Positions 46,573 through 57,200 of a stretch of DNA of 64,000 bases are shown here, piece by piece. The notes under the pieces were generated by a model that saw only the letters and a list, made by a program, of their open reading frames with translations, was not told the DNA's origin and did no database searches. Made by a program: the position numbers and the translations under genes. The stretch's first letter is position 1. Each line of letters opens with the position of its first letter. This DNA is from Macropodus opercularis (lineage: Eukaryota; Chordata; Actinopteri; Anabantiformes; Osphronemidae), in NCBI GenBank assembly GCA_030770545.1, contig CM061091.1:10286501-10350500 (forward strand), written 5' to 3'.

Positions 46573-47523
46573 TCAAATTTGTGTGGCCACCATTACTTTC
46601 CAGCACCGCCTTAACCCTCTTGGCGTGGAGTTCACAAGAGCTTCACAGGTTGCCACTGGAATCCTCTTCCACTCCTCCATGACAACATCATTGAGGATAC
46701 CCCACAGATGCTCAATAGGGTTTAGGTCTGGCAACATGCTTGGCCAGTCCATCACCTTTACTCTTAGTTCCTTTAGCAGAGCAGTGGTTGTCTTGGAGGT
46801 GTGTTTGGGGTCATTATCATGTTGGAATACTGCCCTACTGCCCAGTCTACAAAGGGAGGGGATCATGTTCTGCCTCAGTATGTCACAGTACATGTTGGAA
46901 TTCGCGGCTCCCTCAATGAACTGTAGCTCCACAGTGCCAGCAGCCCTCGTGCAGCCCCAAACCATGACTTTACCACCATGTTTGACTGTAGGCAAGACAC
47001 ACTCACCTGTTTTCCACCACACACGCCTGACATCATCTGAACCAAATAAATGTATCCTGGTCTCATCAGACCACAGGACATGGTTCCAGTAATCCATGCC
47101 CTTAGTCTGCTTGTCTTCAGCAAACTGTTTGGGGGCTGTTTTCTTGTGCATCATCTTTAGAAGAGGCGTCCTTCTGGGATGAAAGCCCTGCAGACCAATT
47201 TGATGCAGTGTACGGCGTATGGTCTGAGCACTGGCAGGCTGACCCCCCACCCCTTTAACCTCTGCAGCAATGCTGGCAGCGCTCATACGTCTGTTTCCCA
47301 AAGACAACCTCTGGATATGACGCTGAGCATGTGCACTCAACTTCTTTGGTCGACCATGGCCAGGTTCTGTTCTAGAACCTGTCCTGTTAAACCGCTGTAT
47401 GGTCTTGGCCACCGTTCTGCAGCTCAGGTTCTTGGCAATCTTCTTATAGCCTAGGCCATCTTTGTATAAAGCAACAGTTCTTTTTTTTAGATCCTCTGAG
47501 AGTTCTTTGCCATGAGGTGCCAT
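46573..47523 (-). CDS. Tc1 transposase (DD34E), damaged
   Basis: 316 residues from the ATG at 47,523. Paired-like helix-turn-helix N terminus (KKRTVALYKDGLGYKKIAKN, GHGRPKKLSAHAQRHIQR). Catalytic DDE triad: WSDETRIHLFG, QHDNDPKHTSK and LNPIEHLWG, with 34 residues between the second Asp and the Glu. Damage relative to the family: about 16-20 residues are missing just after LWGIL (near 46,690-46,697), small losses occur around KTGECV and KHGGKV, and one base is missing near 46,621, so the last 15 or so residues are out of the family frame (the correct frame reads on to a GGHTN-like end). The cut-and-paste enzyme encoded here is probably inactive. Confidence 0.87.
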   Translation of the reverse strand: MAPHGKELSEDLKKRTVALYKDGLGYKKIAKNLSCRTVAKTIQRFNRTGSRTEPGHGRPKKLSAHAQRHIQRLSLGNRRMSAASIAAEVKGVGGQPASAQTIRRTLHQIGLQGFHPRRTPLLKMMHKKTAPKQFAEDKQTKGMDYWNHVLWSDETRIHLFGSDDVRRVWWKTGECVLPTVKHGGKVMVWGCTRAAGTVELQFIEGAANSNMYCDILRQNMIPSLCRLGSRAVFQHDNDPKHTSKTTTALLKELRVKVMDWPSMLPDLNPIEHLWGILNDVVMEEWKRIPVATCEALVNSTPRGLRRCWKVMVATQI

Positions 47524-47658
47524 GTTGAACGTCCAGTGACCAGTATGAGAGAGTGAGAACCATAAAAACCAAATTTAACACACCTGCGCCACATTCACAC
47601 ATGAGACCCTGTAACACTAACAAGTCACATGACACCAGGGAGGGAAAATGGCTAATTG

Positions 47659-47868
47659 GACCCAATTTGGACAATTCGGGGTGTTGCTAGGGGTTTAGAC
47701 ATTAATGGCTGTGTTTTAATTTTTTTTGAGGGCACAGGAAGTTTACACTGTTATACAAACTGTAAACTCTCCACTTTACATTGTAGCAAAGTGTCATTTC
47801 TTCAGTGTTGTCACATGAAAAGATATATTAAATATTTATAAAAAATGTGTCACTTCTGTGACATACTG
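47659..47868. repeat. Tc1 right terminal inverted repeat
   Basis: Read inward from 47,868 it matches the left repeat over long stretches but has lost the GAGTACACCC core at both the outer site (reads CAGAAGTGACACATTTTT) and the inner site (reads AGCAACACCCCGAATTG). Confidence 0.85.
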
Positions 47869-48240
47869 TATGTTTCAGACAACAACACTGCCGGTGTTCT
47901 GGATTAAGTTCAAGGCAGAATATCCAGAGATTGCCAAAAAAGCACTTAATGACTTGCTTCCCATTCCAACATTATGTATTTTTGTAAAGCTGGATTTTCT
48001 GCAGTGATGACAACCAAAACCAAATTACAATGTAGACGTTGTAACACTTGGGTGTCATTGTCTCCCATTACCCCCAGATGGGACCGGCTCGTAGGAGGGA
48101 AACAAGCTCATAACTCTCATAAATTCAGCGGGATGGTAGTGGTATTTTTATGCTTGTTTTAGTTGTTTCTATACTGGTCAGTAAAATTACTGTTTTACAT
48201 GAAATTGGTCTGTGGTGCAAAAAAAGGTTGAGGCCTGCTG
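47869..48240 (+). mobile_element. hAT transposase remnant, right part and 3' end
   Basis: It continues the hAT frame directly from the middle part: MFQTTTLPVFWIKFKAEYPE and IAKKALNDLLP, then a frameshift near 47,975, then CKAGFSAVMTTKTKLQ and SLSPITPRWDRLVGGKQAH, the C-terminal hAT dimerisation region. The non-coding end ATGAAATTGGTCTGTGGTGC followed by AAAAAAAGGTTGAGG and CCTGCTG resembles the right terminal repeat of Charlie-like elements and stops at 48,240, followed by a perfect nTCTAGAn target motif. Confidence 0.75.
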
Positions 48241-48248
48241 CTCTAGAT
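48241..48248. repeat. Probable hAT target site CTCTAGAT
   Basis: Eight bases directly after the hAT 3' end that fit the nTCTAGAn target-site consensus of Charlie-type hAT elements. The partner copy at the left end was not found, so the left end is probably lost. Confidence 0.5.
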
Positions 48249-48250
48249 AA

Positions 48251-48289
48251 ACGGTGCCTGAGGCCTCAGATGCTTAATCAGGGCACCGT
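48251..48289. repeat. Short inverted repeat ACGGTGCC / GGCACCGT
   Basis: An 8-bp perfect stem (48,251-48,258 and 48,282-48,289) encloses a 10-bp palindrome TGAGGCCTCA (48,259-48,268). It could be the tip of another small inverted-repeat element, or chance. Confidence 0.5.
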
Positions 48290-51200
48290 TCTCAAAGAAC
48301 TTCCTCGTCTTTTAGAAAGGGGAAGCTCTAAATTTGACCAGTGTTTGTGCCAGCTTAACATAGAGAGGCTTCCCAGTGTTGGTGGTGGCAATCAACACAG
48401 CACAGGTCTAATTATAGCAAGCAGGAAGTGAGTGGGAAGGAAGCGTTTGATGATTCATACAATTGTATTTCTGTCAGGGAACTGCTGTGACTAAGGAAGG
48501 AAGGGAGCATCTTTTCGCCAAGTTTTTTCCTCTGCCAAGTACATATAGAAGGATTCTGTAGTGTAGTGTTTTCCTCTATCTTCTTTCTTATTTTTCTGTA
48601 AGGACTACCGGTATCTATAAAAAAGAAGCAGTTTAAAAGCTGTTTAAAAGAGCAAATAGAGTCTGTGTTTTCCACTCGTCTTGCTCTCTGTTCTCTAATT
48701 TTGTCCTGATTAATGTTCACTTCTACACGGTGCTGCTACCTTCCTCTTCTGAGCAGGGACAAATGTTCCTGTTAAGGATCAAAGAGGAATGCCCTGTGGA
48801 GTCTATACATAGCCGGATCTGGTTTCTATAGTTTATGTACATGTAAATGTAAATATATTTGGTTTGCATTTTGTAAAAAATTGCGTACGAGGTCTGTGAG
48901 GCATATTTTGTGGTCTTTTTTTAACTGACCCCACTATCAAACTAAATCAAAATAAATATTTCCTGTTGCTGCTCCTTGTGATCAATGAAATAGCTTCAGT
49001 AACTGTAACCTGACACTTACATAAACACCACTGTTGTTTGAGGAAATATAATATCCCCACACCACAAACACATTACAATAATTACAGAAAGGACTGTTAG
49101 GATATCAGTTTTGCATAAATTTGACACTGTGCTTTACATAAAGGAATCCTGCACCCCCCCCCCCCTTTCTTAGCTTAACTTGTAAACTGTGTTTTTAGGA
49201 TACAGCAATTAATTTTAGCCACTGTTATACATCTTTTAACTACACAGCACTTCCCTTTCCTGTCTAGGATGACTCGATCTGTGTGTGTGTGTATGTGTGT
49301 GGTGAGCTCAGTCACCACAGTAAGGGCAAGGCACTCTCTGCCTTTCTGTGATGAGATCCAGATGGAAAATTTCAGTGGACTGCCCACTCTGCTAACCATT
49401 ATAGTTCCAAAATGCTCCCAAAATGTTTTTCTCTAATGTTCTGAGATAGTTTGCCACAGGAGTGGACACCTTTAGGTAGACTTATGCGCATAATTTGTGT
49501 ACTTTTATTATTCCACTTATATTGGTTTAATCTATTACATCAGTTGTTTCACTTGTCTGTGTTTATTGGTACTTTGCCTGAATTATCAAGAGCATGCCAA
49601 ACATTACCTGCCGCCACTGACATCAAGAGAGGAAGAAAACAGTTTCTGTTTCTTTCCAGGCTCTCCCCCAGATGTCTCATTTGCATTGCCATAAACCAGA
49701 TCAAAAGGTTCTCTCTATATTCCCTGTCTTTGGTTGTAAGAAATCTCAAGGAAGCATCTGAGCATGAACACAAACACCCATTCACATAGAAACACACTCA
49801 TACTGTACATCCAAACACATTTAAACACAGTGTTCTGAACTGTGACAAATGGACTCACCAGGGTCCAAGCAAAAGGGCTTTCAAGTGTGGCCAATTGGCC
49901 TACCACTCATCCCATCCATCAACTCCCCTTGGGGCAAGGAACACAGATCCAGAATCAGCTTACTGGTCATAAAAACACAGTCTCAAGCTCATACACAACA
50001 TTAGTTCAAGCTGTGGTTTAGTTACTGTGGTAAATTAACCGTTTCTAAATATTCAGTTGAACTGTAACATTTATCACTTTTCTGCTCTGGTACAGTCATA
50101 GTTTCTAACGCCTTTACTCAAAACTAAAACAAACAGGACACAGAAGCCTTTTAGTAGCACCATCATATGTGCTGCTATAAAACAATAATTTATCCAGGGG
50201 GATTAATAGTAATAAGTAAATCAGCATTTATTAGTCATAATGAGTCTGTTTAAGGATTTAAATGCTCACTTTAGTAAATAGTGATTTGTTTACAGTTTGT
50301 GGGGTGACCTGTGTACGGAGCGTCGGCTTTGATAATACAATGCCAACAGCTGAGGAATCTGTCCCCCAGTGCAGCATTATCAAACAGCTACACTGTGTAA
50401 CATGCTTCTCTGTCTCCTGTCACTCATATCTTTAATTTTAACACGTACACTTCACAGTTCCAGACATCACAGGGGTCATGAGGTGGGTTGCAAGCGTTTT
50501 TTTCCACCAATAACGTGAACCAAATGCAAACAAAACATGAATCTGTTTTTTATCTCCCGTTTGCAGAGACTTTGCAGCTTATCTCCAGTTCTGGTTCACT
50601 TGCGCCTGTCTTTTACGGCCTACTAAAAACTACAGCTGCAAACGTTGCTCGAATCACTTTACAGCGGTGACCTTAAATCTCAGCAGGCAGGCAGTTGGGG
50701 TACTTGAGCTGAGCTGTTGCGTAAACGTGTATTTTTTTGGCAGACTTCAATAATTCACTGGCAGGCCTATATATAGGGTTAAGACCACTGAGTTCTGTAT
50801 TTCTAGCTGGCTTCAGGATTTATGTAAGACTCTTTATATAATCGCAAAGATTAATGGTAAATTTTACTATTAGATGTCACACATGATGAGCTGATAGGGG
50901 CTCAGAGGACTTATTATCCTTCGCTTTAGGCACTAGACATCCACATATACACAGAGCTGAGGCTCTTTACTGATGCAGTTAATGTTGTCAGATGTGTGTG
51001 AGAAATAACAAAGCGTGCACTGTTTTTGTGTAGCTGCAACAGTGTTGTTTCAAATGTTCCAAAAAAAATGTCACAAAAACCTGGCTTTTAGTAGAAGCTA
51101 TATATACCACACCACTGTATTATCGCAGCTCTGCCTGTCCAGCACTGATGAGAATGAGTCACCATCCAGCAGGCGTTCAACAGCCTGAATGGAGGCTGTA

Positions 51201-54200
51201 GACGATTTATTAGTAAACACATTTATCTTCCTGATGTGCCCTCTGTGAAAAGGAACTTAAGTCTGCATGTACCAGCATCCAGTGGTCTCTTATCTGGAGC
51301 TAAATGGAAATCGTGGTGACAACCATAATTAGGCAGGACAGAACAGGATGGTAGAGGGTCACACATGGTAATTACTCTGTCCCTACAGTGAGGCCAGTGA
51401 CACCAAAATACTGGCTAAATAATAAACGCATCATTAGGACAAAGACTAAATACGTTCTTTCAGATGCATCGTCAGGGGTGGTTTGATTCAAGATCAGAGT
51501 GCTGTGGAGTAGAATTAGAGTATGACTTTATTTTGCTGCACAGTGGATTGTACTGACAGATTTTTAAAATAATAAATGAATGATGTGCGTAAATGCTTAG
51601 TTTCCAAAGGAGCAGTAAACGTGTGTTGTGCTGTGATACCTTACACTCTCTACACTCTCTCGTCCGTTTGACATTCTGTGGTGGAGATGAAAATGTTGAA
51701 AGTTATCTCAAGAGCGAGTTATTATTGCAGCATGGGTCCAGGTAGGTGCACAAAGCTGGAGAGTCTTTGAAAATAAACCTGCACTGTCTTTACCCCAAGA
51801 TGCTTATTTATCCCACAGAATACACAGACTCTGTTGCTCCGGAGCTGCCTGATATAACCACGCTTCATACTGTGGATAAATAACTCTGACTCTGGCTGAA
51901 GTCAAGATGTCTGGGTGAGTGTACATACTCTACATGTAGCTGACTGTGAAACATGCACTATGTGAAGCTGCTATCTCACCTCCTCACCTTCATCAGCCAG
52001 TGTGCGTGTATTTGCCCTGCTCCTCCTCTTTCTTGTACTTTCACCACTTTTTACTTCTTTCTTTTTTTTTTCAACCTTCCTCACGTTCGTCTGAGACCTA
52101 GTGAGAGTACAATTGTAAATAAAAATATATATTATCGATGCATACTGATCATGAGTCAGGTGGCAGAAATAGAGTGTGACTGGTTGTGGCTAAGGGGGTG
52201 AATGCATCTGACAAGAGCTTGTGACTTGCTGTGTGTGTTTTTGTGATGTGTGCATGTTTCCCACTGGGTCCAATATGTTCTCTGGGATATTTACACCCAG
52301 AGTTGACTGATAACATAATTAAGGTTGTGTAGTGATCTGTGGCGGCTGCGTTCCCACTACGCACACCAAATGTGGTCAGTAAATAAAGCCTTGGCCTGCA
52401 AGGCGATTCGGTGACACAACATATATTCAGCAGAACCCACCCTGTCCACCATCCCCTCCACAGGCAGAGAAATAAACACAGAATCCCAAAGTCATGTCAT
52501 GGAACGTAAAGGTAGTTATCTGGTGAAAGTACACTGTTGGGATAAAACACACCTGATTATTTAGAGCTGCCCATTATTTTTACATGAGAAGGTGTTCACT
52601 AGGAGGCAATGAAGCCGCAAGAGCCAATTAATTACAGCTACATGCTCGGCAACAGCGGCGTCACAGCTGTCTGCCTTTTAATGAGTTGTCATGATCAAGT
52701 ATGAAAACTGACAAACTAGAGCAAAGAACCAAAATAAAGCAAAAAACCCCCCCTCTGTTCTTATTCAGACCGGTCACTCAGAGCTGACCGTGGACCTGGT
52801 TGCTGAAAACTCAGCAGACGATAACCTTTAAGAGTGAGACCAAAAAGATCTGCTGTAAAAAAAAATGCTGAAAATCTAAACCTTATAAAATGATGAACTT
52901 TAAAACTTCTTTCTTTCAATCTTTCTATTTATATTAATCCTTGAAAGTCTAAGACACATAGATGCTGCTTCCTTTACCTCAGAGAAATGTTGTATTTTTA
53001 CATTTTCTTACAAAGGTGACTTCTTCTTCCTCCTCTGTGTGTACCGGATGTAAAGCAGGGCACATGGGAGAATGCTGTTTTTGTTGCTGTTACTTCATTG
53101 GTAAATGTAAATGAATAAAAAATCATATTTAAGGACTGTAATAATACATAAATATTCCTTCAAATGGTTTTCGTTTACATAAATAATTAAATTGTAGCAT
53201 TTCTTTATTGTTTGATGTGTTTAGTATAAATCATGAAATCAAATTATGCAGCACAGGGCAGTTAATGTTTTAGATTTGCTTGCTCACAGCAGATAAAAAA
53301 GGTTCTTGTGTTGAAAGTGTTTAGCAGCGACTTGACAGTGTTGCATAAAAGTATTGATGAGAGCGTTGGAGTATTGATTTGTTTTAGCCTCTTTTCTTTT
53401 CATTGCGTTTGCTCTATATAAATGATTTGTGATTTCACATGTGTGTGATGTCTCTAAAGGCAGAAACTTGTCTCCACAGCACATTACAGACTGACAGCTC
53501 CCTTCACTGGAATGTTAATAGCACAGGCGACCACAGCTAATTGGGCTACTTGTGTGTGTGCGTGTGTTTTGAGATGTATGAATAAGGGAAGACATTGAAA
53601 TTGATGTAGCGTCTTCTTTCAGTCCATTTAAATGAGATCCTGAACTAAGAGAGAGGATGTGAAGTACAGGTCTACGTGTAGTACACATCAACATTAACAA
53701 AACATAATTTCGTCAGGGACACTGTGTAGTTTATGTTCTAGTAAAGCATCTCCTTGCATCAGAATAGCTGATGAAATATCTTTATGCCAAAATAAGCATT
53801 TATCCACATCTGTATCTTCAAGGCAGGTCAAAAAAGGTCTTTGTCACATGATCTGGTCTGTTCAGCCAACAGCTTTTAGACTTGGGAGAGGATGAAAGAC
53901 ACTTTCAGACTAGAAACAAAACCTCCACATCTCACTTAGGTCACAGACAAGTAGGATGGTAGCGTGAACAGAGCTGAAGAACTCTTGGCCCAGGCAGGAA
54001 AAGGGAAACTAGGTCACTGAGGCCAGAGGAGTTGTGTCGTCCACTTTCCTTTGTCACGTAAAGAGATGATTTTGCTTATGTGGACACTGACAGGTCCAGA
54101 ACAGATTAGTCTGCCTCACAAAGGTGTGGATGTAGATGCATAGTGGGCGGCCACATTGCTCTTTGTTACAGTTGTGCTCACTGAAAGATGATCTTTGGCT

Positions 54201-57200
54201 CCAAAGCTTTGAAGAATGGATAAAACTCTGTTTACATATGACATTTTTGGTTTTTATAAAGATCTACAAAATTTTCAGTCACATATTTTTCCTTGCAGGA
54301 TGGTGGGTTAAAACAGTCACAGGATAAAAATTGGGACAGATGAGAAATTATGCTGAAAGACTGAAAAGGTGTCTTTTACCAAACATGAAATTATACAGAC
54401 TGCGATAACTCACTGATTGGCCTGCCCTGGTGTTGTCATATAGTACTGTCAGCACATCTTCAGAGGAAAAAAACTAATTCTAGTGAATGACAGCAGGTCA
54501 GCTGAACTTTAATAGTCTGTCTGAACCACTTGTCAGATGGTTGGATGTACCTTTAGAAATCTCACACCTTTCCAACATCAAATTAGGGCCACGGTGTCTG
54601 TGACTTTACTAAACCAACAATCTGACATTTACTCCAACGCTGAGTGCTCAGCAATGGAGGTGAGAATAGAGTCTCTCTGTTCTCTTTTTCATTACACTGC
54701 TTTTTTCCTGTCTCATACCAATAGTAACACGTTCTAACAGCCACATATTTAATAAAAAAAACTGTTTTAAACTCACAGTATGCAGAACAGCGTTGTTTTT
54801 ATTTTCAGGCACTGACTGGTTTTTGGTATTTGATCTAAACTTAAATCATTTTTGTCTCAGTTTCAGACACTGGATTTTATTTCTGGATTTATAAGCTGGT
54901 CAAGACTGATTAAACATTTCACTTTGTAAGCTCACTGAACACAAAATGCTACGTTCATTTTTTAAAATAAATGTTCCTTTTTGTGAAGCACAATATGTTG
55001 TGTTAAGGGCCAAATGTCGAATTTGTAATCCCATTACCTCTTCAAACAAATGAAGCCTTCAGCTAAGCCACAACAATGGCTCATATCCACTGCGTTGTCA
55101 CCTGTCAGAAGTCAAATGAAGGCTTTCTAAAGAAAGACACTAGGCCTGCCTGATAGTGGTCATTTTGTGCTCTTGAAGGAGGCCCACTATTGCCGCATCC
55201 AGTTTTGTGAGATCTGTCTAGAGCTCAATTCACAGAGCCTGAGAGTCTTTCATCTCTCTGGGCCTATCACTCTAAACTTGGAAAAGGGAGCTAAGGAACC
55301 TTCAACTCACAGCACCCTAGCCCGCCTTCTGTCGTCAGACCCCTCCTGCTCCAGCCTGCTGGACTGGCCCTCTCAAAGGAGTCTTTCAGTATTGTGTTGA
55401 GGCCCAGTTTCAGGTCAAAAGGAGCCCAGGGATTTAGAACTGCAGTCTGAGTGGGAACAAATGGTTTGTTTGGTGAGAGGTCTGAAGTAGCTTTAGAACT
55501 TCCACCACAGTGAAGGTATAGCTGAGTTAAGTATTTAGCATTGCTGCAGCAGAACTAATATAATTGAGATGACATGATGTCCGTTCATGCCTTAGATCCC
55601 AATGCTGAGTTATAGACAGAGGTTGGCTCTAGGACCTCAAATAAAAGTTCATGTAATCTTTAATTTTTGTCAAAGAAATCACAAAACCTACCCAGCACGC
55701 CTTTTCGAAATGCCACAATATATCCAAGATAAATTAAAGTTGCTGACACCTCTTGTGGTATTTTCAGAAACACAATTACACTGACCTGCGAGGTACTGAC
55801 ATTTAAAAGAAAACATATTTGCACCCATCAGAGGAATTACTGCAACAAACCCAATTTAAGAGACATATGAATATGTTCAGCACTGAGTAAAGAAACCAGT
55901 TTAATTGCCTCAGGCCGAATCAGTGCCTGTTAAACAGCCTCCTCTCTTTTTGATATGTGCCACTGGAGGAATGCCTCTGCATGTGGAAGGTCGTATCCTT
56001 GTGCGGGTTGTGCTTTGTCTCGTCCCCCATCTGCCCTGAGTGGCAACTCAGCTTCATTTGGGAGACGTCACCTCTGTACTCTATCTCTAGCTGTCTCTGC
56101 TCAGGCCTTTGTGTGAGTCCCAGCCACTGATTGGGCTGTATAATGTGACTGATGTCCTCTGGGCAATCTGCTGTAGGGACAAGGACGTGCTCAGGTGATC
56201 CAGAGGCTGATTGGCGCCAGCCTAATGGAGGGGACATCACGACCTCTGGGCTGTCAGGTGCCAAGCTGGCCTGTTAATTATGCATCCGGACATTTGCCCG
56301 CCGCTGGAACCAGCCTGCCGCCTCCTGCGTGGCGTCTAAAATGTGCAAACCCCTAAACGCTCAGCGGTGTTGCAAGTTCACTGCTCACTGGGAATGCGAA
56401 TGTGTATGCTTGTAGGTGTGTGAGACTTTTGAACCATCTGGTCTCAGGCTGAACTGTTTCCCAGCGCTTTGTCCGAACATCAGAGCAGTATATACTTCAC
56501 TACTGCTCATAGGTGTGTGAAATACCCATATTTCACAATGTTATGATTTTATAGCTGAACTGTTTCCTTTCCAGCTCTCTCCACATATTCTTTTCTGTTT
56601 GTTTGTTTCTTTCTTTCACCTGTCTGCCTTTCACTCTGTCACCATTCTACGTATTCAGTATTGTATTGTTTTTATGGCTTTTTCCACTCTCCTTCTTAGC
56701 ATCACTCACCACTTTCTCCTCATAATCCTTCCTCATCTCTCTTTAATTGGTCTTCTGTGTGCTTGATCTTCTCCCCCCTCCCCCTTCGTCTCTGTGCTAC
56801 ATATCCTTATTTGTTTTAGCCTCAGATGGTCTGGTAGATAGGCTTCTTTATCATCTCCCGATAATCAGTCTGACAGATCATCAGACGTATACAGTATAGT
56901 CTGTGTGGCCGGTTTGGTTATTGCCTTGTCAGAGACACGCCTGCCAATACAATGTCTTTTAGACTGACTGAAAACCTTGTTGTGGATGAACTATGTGCCT
57001 TGTTCATGCTGATACTGTGTTTTTGACAGCATGACTAATGAGTACACTTTAATATATGCGTATCATAAACACTACCAGAAGCAGTTGGCAGCAGTTTTAA
57101 AATCCTACCAGTGAAGTTTATGATTAGAAATGAGTACGATATATCTGTGAAGGAAGAGTCAGTAAATAGTTTTTAACCATGACATCAGCCTTCAGTTCAT

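Larger units (their letters stand above)
46328..47868 (-). mobile_element. Tc1-type DNA transposon
   Basis: A 1,541-bp element flanked by TA on each side (46,326-46,327 and 47,869-47,870). Both ends begin CAGTATGTCACA read inward. Long terminal inverted repeats (about 46,328-46,564 and 47,659-47,868) share extended identical stretches such as TTTCATGTGACAACACTGAA. The left repeat keeps two GAGTACACCC-type sites, probable transposase-binding repeats. On the right both are disrupted. A minus-strand transposase gene lies between. The ends resemble a Tc1 family common in fish. Confidence 0.92.

Noticed and set aside
47974..48162. Small plus-strand ORF (63 codons) as a separate gene
   Set aside because: Its protein is the C-terminal end of the hAT transposase, separated from the rest by a frameshift and the Tc1 insertion.
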